In this document: positions 1 to 17,483 of the stretch, in pieces | Position numbering within the stretch: the first letter of the stretch is position 1 | How the letters are laid out: the number at the start of each line of letters is the position of its first letter | Source of the DNA: Chrysomallon squamiferum | Lineage: Eukaryota; Mollusca; Gastropoda; Neomphalida; Peltospiridae | Direction of reading: 5' to 3' | Length of the DNA: 27,500 nucleotides | Assembly: GCA_012295275.1 (NCBI GenBank) | Contig: CM022678.1 | Location: 794,394-821,893, forward strand | The notes under the pieces: model-generated | What the model saw: only the letters and a program-made list of their open reading frames with translations | The model's database searches: none | Told to the model about the DNA's origin: nothing | Made by a program: the position numbers and the translations under genes

Positions 1-264
1 CCCAACACCAACTGTGACGGCAGCAGCGTCTGCAGCCACCAGATTCTGCGCGACGTGCTGTGTTGCAAAACCTGTCTCGACAGACAGGCCGCTGGGTACA
101 AGACGACGACCCCACCCACGACCACCGAGTACCTCCCCACATACCCCCCTGAAGAGGTTTTCCCGGACATTGTGTGCCCCGCGTCGGAGACGTGGTTGTA
201 CACGGGCAACGACTGGATGCTGAAGTGGAGCTGTCCGAAGCGAGTGGGAAACGAAACACGATAG
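1..264 (+). CDS. 3' terminal exon of a cysteine-rich secreted protein (partial)
   Basis: Frame 1 is open from the first base to a TAG at 262-264, giving the last 87 residues of a protein whose start lies outside the window. What is visible: a compact cysteine cluster with spacing C-x5-C-x9-CC-x2-C at residues 5-25, then a Thr/Pro-rich linker (residues 35-50) of the kind that is often O-glycosylated. A last module follows with two cysteines (59 and 78) and four aromatic residues around a W-x6-W-x3-W pattern. There is no membrane segment. This looks like the extracellular C-terminus of a modular secreted or matrix protein. A metalloprotease-type (ADAM/ADAMTS-like) cysteine-rich tail is possible, but I do not recognise the family. 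Base composition is GC-rich compared with the AT-rich DNA that follows. A poly(A) signal lies about 125 bases after the stop. Confidence 0.7.
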   Translation, partial: PNTNCDGSSVCSHQILRDVLCCKTCLDRQAAGYKTTTPPTTTEYLPTYPPEEVFPDIVCPASETWLYTGNDWMLKWSCPKRVGNETR

Positions 265-272
265 TTTAGTGC

Positions 273-297
273 GGACAGACAGACAGACAGACAGACA
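273..297 (+). repeat. (GACA)n microsatellite in the 3' UTR
   Basis: About six GACA units sit just after the stop codon of the left-edge gene, inside its presumed 3' UTR. Confidence 0.85.
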
Positions 298-387
298 ATG
301 TCACGTGATCAGATGTTTCGTGAAGGTCTGTTAGTACAGCGTATGTTCGTAATTCTGAAGAAATAAGTCATGAACTTAACATTCATG

Positions 388-393
388 AATAAA
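388..393 (+). terminator. poly(A) signal AATAAA of the left-edge gene
   Basis: A canonical AATAAA hexamer lies 124 bases after the TAG of the left-edge gene, followed within 30-50 bases by T- and GT-rich sequence. This is the spacing expected for a short 3' UTR. Confidence 0.55.
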
Positions 394-560
394 TTTAATT
401 ACATTCTGAATTGAGATGTTTGTTTATTTTGTTATTATTATTTGTTATTGTTTATTTATTTTTATATTTTATTTTATTTTATTTATTTTTTGTTTTGTCG
501 GTGTTGAAGCTTGCGTTTTAATTGTTTTGCTATTGTACTTTAGTTGTGGCTGTTGTAATT

Positions 561-702
561 TACAACACTGAATACAACACTGAATACAACAGTGAATACA
601 ACAGTGAATACAACACTGAATACATCACTGAATACAACACTGAATACAACACTGAATACATCACTGAATACAACACTGAATACAACACTGAATACATCAC
701 AG
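561..702 (+). repeat. 12-bp minisatellite, about 12 copies
   Basis: The unit is AATACAACACTG with single-base variants (ACAACAGTG, ACATCACTG). The period is a multiple of three, so an open frame through it reads as a repeated N-T-E-Y/I-T-E-Y string. This is a by-product of the repeat, not evidence of a protein. The array ends in a short inverted repeat with its own unit (CACAGTGTATTC). Confidence 0.9.
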
Positions 703-1440
703 TGTATTCTCTGCTAATATTGATCAAAACGACATTTTCTAAGAAAAAAAAAGAAGCACGAAATATTCTAATAATGAAAATGACGATGTCGACGAAACTG
801 TAATAAGAACTACAAAAACCCTCCCCCTCCCCCCCGCAACAGCTTAAAATGAGAGGAGGAAAGTCTGGGGGGGGCAGCCTTGTTGGTCAGTGATACACGT
901 AGCACAACCAGCGCAGATGTTTTATCTGTACTTTTATGTCACGTGACCATGAAAATAATGCCAAACATATATTCTTGTGTTATATAATAATTTGTTACTG
1001 TTTGCTTTATTACACAAACACACGTGTACGCAAACACGCACACACCTACCACATATGCACATGAACACTCGTAAGTTTGTTGAAATAATTCATTACATTT
1101 ATTAATTTTTGTTACTTTCTGTTTAAGTTACATTTTATTTATTTTATATACTTATTTCTATACTGAAAGAAAATAATTATTGACGAAAGAAAGGCGTAAA
1201 TAATAATAAATAAATAAATTAATAAATATCAAAAGGCTGTAATAATTATATCCATTACAGTTGTTACAAATCGTCTACAATGACTGAGCAGACAAATCGT
1301 CCCCATTGAAATAAGATGAAATGATTACAGTATTATATCTTACTACGTTACTGTATTGCATGTTACTGTGTTGTATCTGACAATTTATCTTTATTTCAGA
1401 TTTATTTATACAATTTCGATACAGTTATCGATTTCCTTAC

Positions 1441-1444
<4 letters not shown>

Positions 1445-1482
<38 letters not shown>
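1445..1482 (+). repeat. poly-T tract, 38 bases
   Basis: An uninterrupted run of about 38 T. It could be the poly(A) end of an old minus-strand retroposed element, but nothing recognisable lies beside it. Confidence 0.9.
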
Positions 1483-1484
<2 letters not shown>

Positions 1485-2255
1485 TAAAGTGTATTTTTTT
1501 ATAATCACTAAATTTTACTAGTTTTCTTTCTCTCTTTCTACTTTTGATTTATTCCTTCTTTCTTTTATTTCGTTGAATGGGATTACGTAAACAGATTTAT
1601 AATTCAACAACATCAGCAAGGTAAACCGTAATGAGACAGACATTTTATTTATTTATTTATTAGTATTATTTTTTTTTTTTATTAATATGAGATAAGCCTG
1701 ACAAAATATTTGTGTGAGTTTTTATCACCTTGGGTGCGTTGTGAACAGTTCAGGCTAGAGGTCAGATGCCGGCGTTTCGACTACAGATGCTGACATGTTT
1801 TTTTTTTGTTTGTTTATGTTTTTGGTGCTTTCTCGAACTCAATTTTTAGTTAAAAATATTTGCAGTCAGAGAAGTGTTTGACACAATGCAGCGTGCAGAA
1901 ACAGGTTTGTAGTTTTGCACTTAACTTGCCGCACTCTGTTACAGTCAGTGGGGAGAACAGTGGGGGAGGTGGGTCTGATGTTAAATCATGTTTTCCTTAC
2001 TCTTCTCGCCCACGCTGTTGTAGTTGTTTTAGATATTATCACCATCATCATTAGATTCAATTTTCCTCTATTCCAAACAAAACCCACAGTAAGTGTAACT
2101 CAGTTTTCTCCAGTGCAAATTTAAATGTTGCCTATTCTAATAATCATTTACATACATATATATGCATATACTGTTTTAATTTGTTTTTAATTAAAGAAAT
2201 GAACAATAATAATAATAATTTTTTAAAAAAAAAGAAAGAAATAAGGGAAAAATAT

Positions 2256-2328
2256 CGACCCCGACGAGACTCGAACTCGCAATCTTCTGATTCGAAGTCA
2301 GACGCCTTATCCATTGGGCCACGGGGCC
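2256..2328 (-). tRNA. tRNA-Arg (anticodon UCG)
   Basis: Read on the minus strand the 73 bases fold as a complete cloverleaf. The acceptor arm pairs GGCCCCG with CGGGGTC (one G-T pair) and leaves discriminator G. A box TGGCCCAATGG lies in the D arm. The anticodon stem TCTGA/TCAGA encloses loop CTTCGAA, so the anticodon is TCG and reads CGA arginine codons. The T arm contains B box AGTTCGAGTCT. There is no intron. Five T on the minus strand at 2252-2248, three bases after the discriminator base, form a pol III terminator. No SINE-like tail follows, so this appears to be a true tRNA gene. Confidence 0.95.
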
Positions 2329-3879
2329 TGTACTGACTGGTAGAGAATTAATCTATATATACCGTTTCTATTCATTAGGTGTTGTGTTTTATGATGTTTA
2401 ATTGTTTGTGTATTTAAAAAATTACGAATACACTGATTGTTTTCCTATTTTTATTATCACGTTTATAATCAGTTTAGTTGAAAGTACCTCATGATTAAAA
2501 ATTCGCAGACGCGATTGAAAAAGAACAGCCGACATCTCGTTTTTCCCTTGACTGTTGACGTGTTGTGCTTATGCACGCAGATTTTCTGTTCATGTTTGGC
2601 TGGCTATGAATAGCTCACAAAACCACGAAATTGATTAATTCTGTGTTTAGTCACGTCAGATATCAATTTTATTTTAGTACAGTGTACTTCTAAACGGTAC
2701 AGTCATTTCGCAACAGTCTGTGGACGAGATAAAATATGGGCTGGTTTGTACCGAAACGTACCTTGTGATTTCACTGTTTTAAATTGTTAAATACTGCCTT
2801 TACCCAGTTAAATTTTTATCTGTATCATACATTCCAACGTGCGTAAACGTCAAATAAACATCTTTCTCTGGGGGTCAAAGTTTATTTACGATATTCAGTT
2901 GACTGGTTTTTATTTTTTTTATGAATATCGTCGGTGAATTCTGTTTGGTAGTTAGTTACATTCGTGTTTACATTGCTGGCTGTTCTATGTACGGTGTACT
3001 GCGACCTTGAAGACAGTATCTCCCGTGGTGGTATGGACAACGACAACGACATCATTTTAAAATAAAGTACTGGTAAATCCAGACGACACAGCGAAGAGAA
3101 GGATTTAACAGCGTACAGCACAGTGGTAGGTAGGAGGTGCTGATGGTGTTATCAGCTGTACTAATATTAGCAGCTGATGTATTAATAGCTGCACATTTAA
3201 TTGATTTGGTGTCCCTTGTAATTGTTCTTGTTGTATAATCGCTGTATTAATTGTGCTACTTTACTACTAGTAATATGTGTTACTCTTTTGCAGTACCAGC
3301 AGAATTATTAGCATTACTGGTAGTGTAGTAGAATAGCTGTAGTAGTAGTAATAGTCGTAGTAGTCGTAGTTGTTGTAGGATAAGTAAAGTAACAGGAGTA
3401 ATAGCAGCATTAGTAGCAATTGTTGTAGTGGCCGTGGTAGTAGTAGTAGTAGTATTTTAATAATAATAAAAAGTAATGTAATAGTGACCAATAATGATGA
3501 TGATGATGATGATAATGATGATATCACTACTAGTAGTACTTTTATTACTACTGTTGTTGTTGTCAGCATCATCTGTTTTCAGTGTTTTACCAAAATTCTA
3601 TTGCCTTGACCTCTATGCAATAGCTTTGTTGATAAACATGAATACAGAAGGAACAAAACAAATAGAAATAAATAAATAAATAAATAAATAAATATGTATA
3701 CTGACCTCTGATGTTCTGACTTACATTCTGTTTTTTCAAATTCAAATTCATAATTTCATGTCTCTAGAAAAATCTTTCGATACTTTGTTATAGATAAACG
3801 TCATAACTATTGTTGACGTCATACTAAGGTGACATTTGACCTCATTTATTTATATATTTATTCATTCATTCTTCTTTTT

Positions 3880-3906
3880 TTCTTCTTCTTCTTCTTCTTC
3901 TTCTTC

Positions 3907-3937
<31 letters not shown>

Positions 3938-4030
3938 TAACGTTGTGTTATTGTTATTGTTGTTGTTTTTGGTGGTGGTGGTGGTGGTGGTAGTGGTGAT
4001 GTTGATGTTGTTGTTGTTGTTGTTTTTATT
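3880..4030 (+). repeat. compound (TTC)n(ATT)n(GGT)n(TTG)n microsatellite
   Basis: Successive trinucleotide tracts: TTC at about 3883-3908, ATT to about 3937, then GGT and TTG tracts to about 4025. Confidence 0.9.
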
Positions 4031-4107
4031 ACTATTATTTTAAATGTTTATAATTCACACTGTTAATACGGTTATAATCAAACCTTTTTTTACCCTTCAA
4101 TTCTGTG

Positions 4108-4166
4108 TATCATATTATGAAGTATCAATTCTGTAGTATCATATTATGAAGTATCAGTTCTGTAGT
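4108..4166 (+). repeat. 29-bp direct duplication
   Basis: Two near-identical adjacent copies beginning ATCATATTATGAAGTATCA, differing by one base (CAATTCTG versus CAGTTCTG). It looks like a recent tandem duplication. Confidence 0.8.
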
Positions 4167-4402
4167 ATTATTTGGATGAGATTATTTAGGGTGTATAATT
4201 TCTAATCATGAATTATATCTGTCAGATATTTCATTAACAGTACAAGGCATACACACGTGCAAACGCACACACATGAACACGCACACGCAGACATGCACAC
4301 ACACACACTTACTCAGGTACAAACGCACACATATAGATAGATATTATTCATTTAAAAATAAACTGACGTTTTGACGTTTTGTTTCAGCGATTGAGTTGTG
4401 AC

Positions 4403-11484
<7,082 letters not shown>

Positions 11485-11686
11485 CGTTTCACACATTTAT
11501 TAGACCTTCAGTAAAATTACACTGACCTCTCGACAAGATAAATCTTGTGGTGAAAATGACCCTCAGGACAATGTTATTTCGACCGTGGTGATGTGTTATC
11601 TTTTCCTACTGGATAATCCGTCTCTGCGTGCTCTGGGGATGTCACGTGATTAAAGTGACGTCAGAGTTTGTATGTGTGAAAGTAAT

Positions 11687-11750
11687 GCGTGGTGGTTAAG
11701 TCTTCTGCGTTCTGACTGTTTGGTTGCGTGATCGATTCTCAGAGTGTATG
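11687..11750 (+). mobile_element. possible tRNA-derived SINE head or decayed tRNA
   Basis: The stretch contains an A-box-like TGGTGGTTAAGT and, about 40 bases later, a B-box-like TGATCGATTCT, the spacing of an internal pol III promoter. No clean acceptor or anticodon stem can be drawn, which argues for a fossil SINE head or tRNA pseudogene rather than a working tRNA. Confidence 0.35.
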
Positions 11751-11826
11751 TCACCTCTCTAACTGTACTTAGTTGTGTTTTAATACTCAGTTACAGTCAT
11801 AATGTTCATAGTTATAATCAGTACTT

Positions 11827-11893
11827 ATTAGTATTGTTGTTATTGTTATTATTACTATTAATATTATTATTATTATTATTATTATTTTTACTA

Positions 11894-11931
<38 letters not shown>

Positions 11932-11933
11932 TA

Positions 11934-12024
<91 letters not shown>

Positions 12025-12063
12025 TATTTTTTTTTTATTTTTTTTTTTTTTTATTTTATTATT
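11827..12063 (+). repeat. (ATT)n tract followed by poly-T
   Basis: About 60 ATT/TTA units with ACTAATT interruptions, ending in T runs. Confidence 0.95.
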
Positions 12064-13275
12064 ACTTTTACTAATACTATAACCGGGACTATTAGTGACA
12101 TTACTATTACTGCTATTGCCACTATTTATGCAGCTACTACTACATCTGCTACTATTACTTCTACTACTACTACTACCATTAATTTTACTACTACTATTAT
12201 TGTATAATTATTGTTAAATGTTTTTGAATAGTGAGCAGTTTTAAAAACCAGTAAGACCTTTTAAGTAAACAATTAGTTAAAGTCACATTTATAAATCTTT
12301 TTTTTTTTTTATCCGCGCACAAAACAACACGTGACCTCAGTATTACTTGTACTTTTAATTCGTTATAAACTGGAAATGGCAACAGTGTCATACTTAAAGA
12401 GATAAACAGAATATATTAGTTATTTCCCTGCGCCATATACCCTGTATGTACTACTAACATCGATAATGATCACGCACAAACGCAGACACTCACACTCAAA
12501 TACACAGATGCATATATAAACATGCATGATAACACAGATATTTTCTGTATAATGTGAAGTTTTCTTTTCTCAGATTTGAAAGTGGATGTGATTTGAAATT
12601 ACCAAATGTATGTCAATTATATACAAGAATAAATTATACTATTATATTTTCTTAAGTTTTTGTTTTTTTTTTTTTTTTGTTTTGTTGTTGTTGTACGGTA
12701 CAAGTGGCTGAATAATGCAGGTCATTTTATAAAATACTTTATAAAGGTGGTCTCTTAACGCAGTTTCTTTACACACGTGACTCATAAACACAACAGTGTG
12801 CTCTAACGGGTTTGGATAATGTCACGTGACCAGTGTCTATGAAAGGTACTTTAAGTTAGTGACGAGGGTTTGTTTTCAGTGTGTTTTCTCCTACGCTTTC
12901 GCCAGTCAATTGAAGGTTATTGATTAATTCTCTGCTTTTATAAAATTACTTACATTGCATTAAGAGACTACCTTTTAGAAAATGTATAAAAATAACCTCT
13001 ATTATGCAGCCACTTGTCTTAAAAAATCTCTTTATCGCACTGCTAAAAAAAAAAGTACTTATATACATGCATACTTATATGCACATATACATGCATACTT
13101 ATACGTACAGAAACATAATATTTATACGTACAGAAACATGCGAATACGTACATATTTAAGATATCTGTTTACTGATCAATGCAGATTTCTATAATTTGAT
13201 AGAAAATATATATGATTAAAAATGATTCCAGTAAAATGCCTCACAGACAACTGAGCACAAACATAACACTTACAT

Positions 13276-13276
<1 letters not shown>

Positions 13277-13306
<30 letters not shown>

Positions 13307-13307
13307 T
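13277..13307 (+). repeat. (CAGA)n microsatellite
   Basis: Seven CAGA units followed by related CATACAGATA sequence. Confidence 0.9.
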
Positions 13308-14080
13308 ACAGATATACACACATTCACAGAACATACCTTTTCTTCTTCTTCTTACTATTATTATTTTTTTTTTTTTTTATTATTCATTTTTGTTATTATT
13401 TGTTGTTTTTTAGTTGTTGTTTTTTTGTGGGTTTTTTGTTGTTGTTTTTTTTTTATTTATTTATTTATTTGTTTCTTTCTTTCTTTTATATGATTTTCGT
13501 AAAATACATTTGTGGGTGTGTTTTTTTTATTGGTAAATGTTTCCAATGAAATATATTAGTCAGTTTGTCTAACAGGTGAATTCTCTGGGGCGAGTGATGA
13601 ATACTTAATAACACATTAAACGTTCCGAGTACTAAACACAAACTAACAGTTTTCTGGGTGTGACTGAGTCCATGTTTGACGAGATGGATAATGCTTCCAC
13701 AGAGTATTAATGACATTTTCTTTATGTACATTGTGCATATATATTTATCTCTGTTTATGAAGAAAAAAGCAACATACAATTGTGATAGAAGGGAAATTAA
13801 GTTAATTGCGTGTTGTCTGGTGCGCGCTGTTTCCAAGTGATGATCTTCGAGTGTGGAGGAAAGTAACACAGTTCGGAATTAACTGTTTAGCTAAGAAAAA
13901 CTACAACAACATTGTGTTGTCAGTCGTCATCGATGCAGATTTAAAAGTAATAATGATAAGTATTAAGACAAAAACATGGTTGGTGCATCACTGATGTTGT
14001 AGTAGTTGTGTATGAATTGATCACAGTTGGTGTCATTGTTGAAGCTATATCTCACATAAAACATCTAGGGCTTGATGTTT

Positions 14081-14099
14081 ATACGACGTCGTATATAAG
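14081..14099 (+). promoter_or_regulatory. core promoter of the first receptor: palindrome plus TATA box
   Basis: ATACGACGTCGTAT (14081-14094) is a perfect 14-base palindrome centred on GACGTC. It overlaps TATATAAG (14092-14099). A TATA box here predicts a start of transcription near 14125, leaving a 5' UTR of about 95 bases before the ATG at 14219. The arrangement argues that the intronless gene has its own promoter and is not a dead retrocopy. Confidence 0.55.
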
Positions 14100-14218
14100 G
14101 TCGTTGAGGACTGAAGTAGTTGTGATCCGATTGTTGTGACAACGACGTAGATGTTATATAACTGACGTGTTTCATATATCAGTGACGTGGTTGAAGTGGT
14201 TGATGTGTTTATTTAAAA

Positions 14219-15340
14219 ATGAAGGTGTCAGTCAGCGTGTGTACAACGGTGCTGGTGTTATGTTTGTGTTGTGTTGTCTGTGAGGAAATGACAGTCGAGC
14301 AACAACTACAACGTCACATTGTCTCTAGGCAAAACGTCAAGACGACGTTGGTGACGGGGTCTATAGAGATGACGAAGATGATTGCTGTACACTTCATTCC
14401 TGTCGCTATCGTGGGCCTGAACGAGGAGAATCAGGTTTTTTCCTTCTCTGGGATCCTCATCACAGGCTGGGTCGACCCGCGGGCAGCCTGGGACCCCGCC
14501 CTCTTCAACAACACCCACGCCGTCACCATTAAGTCCAATCTCCTGTGGACGCCAGAGCTGACCGCCGTCAACAACGTCGTCGCCATATCGAGAACGGTGA
14601 AGGACGAAGCGTTCGTCTTCTCCAACGGCTACATCAACGTGTTTTACGCGGACCCGTACCAGACGAGCTGTCAGATCGACACAAACTTTTTCCCGTTCGA
14701 CGAGCAGGTCTGCGAGGTGCTGCTCTTCCCGTCGGGCATGTACCAGTTCTACGCCGAGAGGTCAAAGGTGAAGACTCCGGAGTATTTTCTCAAAAGTAAC
14801 GAGTGGAGACTGGTGAGCGTCACCCTGCACAACAGAACCTACTCTCAGCCCTTCTTCGACCGCGTCGCGCGAATCAAAACCGTCGCCATCCAATTCAGAC
14901 TCAAACGATACAGCGCCTTCTACGTGATGAGCATCCTGTCTCCTATAGGAGTCCTCTCTCTCATGAACGCGTGCGTGTTTCTCCTTCCCGTGGAGTCGGG
15001 CGAGAAAATGTCCTACCTCGTCTCCATCCTCATCTCGTACGCCATGTTCCTCAACTTCGTCTACAGCACGATGCCCAAGTCTCACTCGCTGTCCAGACTC
15101 ACCATCTACCTCATGCTGGTCGTCTCGCAGAGCTGTCTGTCCATTGTGAGCACCATCTACCTGCTGAACGTCTACCACCACCAGACGAAGTGCCGCCTGG
15201 CGAGGAGCAAGGTGGAGCCCAGTGGCGCAGACAGGAAGTGTAAGACTTGCGAAATCTCGGTCAGGCAGACGGACAAAAAAATGGCCGTCGTGTTTTTTAC
15301 TATCGCTTTTCTCTCCCTCCTCGTGTTTGTCAAATTTTAG
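14219..15340 (+). CDS. Cys-loop ligand-gated ion channel, chemotactile-receptor-like (receptor A, intronless)
   Basis: A complete 373-residue pentameric receptor subunit in one exon. Residues 1-21 are a signal peptide. The extracellular domain has the Cys-loop C151-C165 with FFPFDEQ inside. M1 is at about 232-255 (SPIGVLS), M2 at 262-282, M3 at 291-317 and M4 at 355-372. M2 reads EKMSYLVSILISYAMF; the intracellular Glu ring suggests a cation channel. The acetylcholine site is absent: loop A has V for Tyr, loop B lacks the Trp after the Cys-loop, loop D has Ile for Trp55, and loop C (HNRTYSQPFF) has no Cys pair. The M3-M4 loop is only about 35 residues, against roughly 100-150 in nicotinic subunits, and the protein ends with M4. 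ATG 14219 has A at -3 and follows a TATA promoter. It is convergent with receptor B. The native ligand is unknown; a chemosensory role is inferred from family resemblance. Confidence 0.9.
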   Translation: MKVSVSVCTTVLVLCLCCVVCEEMTVEQQLQRHIVSRQNVKTTLVTGSIEMTKMIAVHFIPVAIVGLNEENQVFSFSGILITGWVDPRAAWDPALFNNTHAVTIKSNLLWTPELTAVNNVVAISRTVKDEAFVFSNGYINVFYADPYQTSCQIDTNFFPFDEQVCEVLLFPSGMYQFYAERSKVKTPEYFLKSNEWRLVSVTLHNRTYSQPFFDRVARIKTVAIQFRLKRYSAFYVMSILSPIGVLSLMNACVFLLPVESGEKMSYLVSILISYAMFLNFVYSTMPKSHSLSRLTIYLMLVVSQSCLSIVSTIYLLNVYHHQTKCRLARSKVEPSGADRKCKTCEISVRQTDKKMAVVFFTIAFLSLLVFVKF

Positions 15341-15487
15341 ATACTCTACAAATATACACAAAAACAAACATAATTTTATGTATTTGATTCTTATCTGTCT
15401 GTCTGTGTATTTATTTATAGTGTCTTTCATCTTCTTTCTTCGTCTTGTTCTTCTTGTTATTCATTTTTGTTGTTCTTCTTCTCTTTT

Positions 15488-15489
<2 letters not shown>

Positions 15490-15520
<31 letters not shown>

Positions 15521-15531
15521 TTCTTCTTCTT

Positions 15532-15609
<78 letters not shown>
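15490..15609 (+). repeat. (ATC)n(TTC)n(ATT)n compound tract
   Basis: Three trinucleotide tracts in succession, 150 bases after the stop of receptor A, within its likely 3' UTR. Confidence 0.95.
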
Positions 15610-15941
15610 GTATTTTTTCATGACGCCAGTACTACTGTTGATAAACTTGTTTCTAATATTCAACGTGTACATACATGTTTGTAATTTAAACTTGACTAAT
15701 AATTTAAATTTTGCACTTTAAACAATTTACGTAGATTAAATATTTAGATATAACGCACGACATGACGTCACATTTTTCTAAAATTACATTGTATTTCTTA
15801 ATTTAAATTAGTACTTTTAGTTTATTACATCTTTAGATTATTAATGTTATTATGTGTTCGAATAAGTTGTAGATGTATTTCTATTTAAATGAAATATTGA
15901 AATTTACATATCTGTAAAAAATATTAATATTAATATTAAAT

Positions 15942-15947
15942 AATAAA
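15942..15947 (+). terminator. candidate poly(A) signal for receptor A
   Basis: AATAAA about 600 bases after the stop of receptor A. A second copy lies at 16300-16305. Either could end the transcript. Confidence 0.4.
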
Positions 15948-16610
15948 CACATTAAAGCAATCCGCTTATTGTTTCACAGTTATTAATATTTCACCATACG
16001 TAAAGTGAGTTTTTTAATTATTTATTTATTACATTTTTAAGAAGTTGTCACGTGACAGTTTTGTCGAGTTCATAGCATTTATATCGGACCAAAACAATTT
16101 ACTTTTCACAGTATTTGAAATTTTACATTAATGCTTCAAAATGTAATTTTAAAAATATCTAAAAAAAAAATTAAGTTTTACTAAGAATTCAGAATCGATG
16201 GATTTTTTATTTGTGTTGATGAAATAATATTAAACTCTGCACAGTGTTAGTATGACACATTTTGTTAGGAAGGGTCACACACTTTTCTTTTAATTGTTCA
16301 ATAAATATTTCAGTGTATGATTAGTTTCTTTCTTTATTTTCTTAAACATGTTTCAAAAATCACTTGCGTTGTCACTAGAATACTTTAAACAAAGAATCTG
16401 ACTGGATGACCTGTACTTATCAGGTTCGATAACTCTATATGGATACGTAATTAAAGGAAGCGAAACAAAAAGCAATAAGAGTTATCGGACATCACCCCAT
16501 TTCCCATTTTTTCTTTTCCCGTTTATGAAGTCATTGAAAAACCGTTGTGAAAATGACATTGTTAAAATGTTTCTTTTTATTTAGTTGGATATACTACAGG
16601 CAAAATCTAG

Positions 16611-16733
16611 ACACGATACAGACACTATATAGATACGCAGACAGACACATAGACACAATACAGACACTATATAGATACGCAGACAGACACATAGACACAA
16701 TACAGACACTATATAGATACGCAGACAGACAGA
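16611..16733 (+). repeat. 42-bp minisatellite, three copies
   Basis: Unit ACACAATACAGACACTATAT followed by AGATACGCAGACAGACACATAG, almost identical in all three copies. This is a recent tandem expansion. The repeated peptide-like frame through it has no support as a gene. Confidence 0.92.
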
Positions 16734-16984
16734 TGAACTGACTGCTCGATCGATTGATTGTTTCATGGTTGCATGCATGGATTCAGACGTAATGAAGGAA
16801 TCAATTAAGAAAAATACAATTTGTTTTGTTTATTTTTTAAATACATTTTATTAAGCGTATGATACATTACTGACAGTTGTAGTTACAGCATAATCCATTT
16901 AATACCAGCAGCTACGACAACAGCTGCAACAACGTTAGCAACAGTAAACACAGTAAAAATTATTGTAACAACAAGAATGATTAT

Positions 16985-17048
16985 ATAACAAGTTGTTATA
17001 GTAATAATAATGATAATGATGATGATGATAATAATAATAAAAATAATA

Positions 17049-17079
<31 letters not shown>

Positions 17080-17273
17080 TCATAATAATAATAATAATAA
17101 TAATAATAATTAGTCGAAGTAGTTATTGTAGGAGCAGTAGTAGTAGTAGTAGTACTAGTAGTAACAGTAGAACTAGTAATGATAATATGATGTACCAAAT
17201 GATAAATAAATAAATAAATATGTATAAAAATGATAAATATGTATAACAACAACAACAACAATAATAATAAGTT

Positions 17274-17307
<34 letters not shown>

Positions 17308-17315
17308 AATAAATA
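16985..17315 (+). repeat. (AAT)n, (GTA)n and (AAAT)n tracts
   Basis: AAT/GAT units at 16998-17112, AGT units near 17137-17165, AAAT near 17205-17220, then AAC/AAT units at about 17246-17315. Confidence 0.9.
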
Positions 17316-17434
17316 GGTAATTTCAATTTAAGAATCAAAAAAAGTATTAAAGTAATACTCACAAAGATTTTGATGGAATTATTTAAATGGTATTGACATT
17401 CTATAACCAATCCATCGAATCAACATCTATCACA

Positions 17435-17440
17435 TTTATT
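17435..17440 (-). terminator. candidate poly(A) signal for receptor B
   Basis: TTTATT on the plus strand is AATAAA on the minus strand, about 555 bases beyond the receptor B stop. If used, the 3' UTR of receptor B would contain the whole 47-bp minisatellite. Confidence 0.35.
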
Positions 17441-17483
17441 TATCTTGTGTTTAGTTCTTAGTTTACAGACACTGCGTGACTCA

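Larger units (their letters stand above)
265..2255. other. non-coding AT-rich intergenic stretch
   Basis: Apart from the 3' UTR and poly(A) signal, a 12-bp minisatellite (561-702) and a 38-base poly-T tract (1445-1482), this stretch shows T-rich and A-rich homopolymer runs and short open frames without codon bias. CACGTG-containing motifs occur near 303 and 940. I see no exon with paired splice sites that I can support. Confidence 0.6.
2329..4387. other. non-coding stretch upstream of the transporter
   Basis: AT-rich DNA with imperfect AGT/TAG trinucleotide tracts (about 3321-3460), a GATGAT run near 3495, (AAAT)n near 3670, a TTC/ATT/TGG/TTG compound microsatellite (3880-4030) and a 29-bp duplication (4108-4166). 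One or more 5' UTR exons of the transporter must lie here or further upstream, because its first coding exon begins at a splice acceptor. I could not identify them from sequence alone. Confidence 0.5.
11485..14080. other. non-coding DNA between the transporter and the first receptor
   Basis: Holds the transporter 3' UTR, the possible SINE head (11687), a long ATT tract (11827-12063), a GACA tract (13277-13307) and T-rich runs. An AATAAA at about 12628-12633 is the clearest poly(A) signal, but it is 1.1 kb from the stop, so the true 3' end is unsettled. I see no further gene. Confidence 0.5.
15341..17483. other. non-coding DNA between convergent receptors A and B
   Basis: AT-rich DNA with an ATC/TTC/ATT tract (15490-15609), AATAAA signals for receptor A, a 42-bp triplicate (16611-16733) and AAT tracts (16985-17112, 17246-17315). 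No codon-biased open frame is seen. Confidence 0.6.

Noticed and set aside
561-803. Open frame with a repeated N-T-E-Y peptide
   Set aside because: Produced by the 12-bp minisatellite, whose period is a multiple of three; no coding context.
13486-13869. Minus-strand open frame of 127 codons between the transporter and receptor A
   Set aside because: No recognisable motif, AT-rich composition like its flanks, no splice or promoter context. Most likely chance.
14762-15430. Minus-strand open frame of 222 codons
   Set aside because: Antisense shadow of receptor A.
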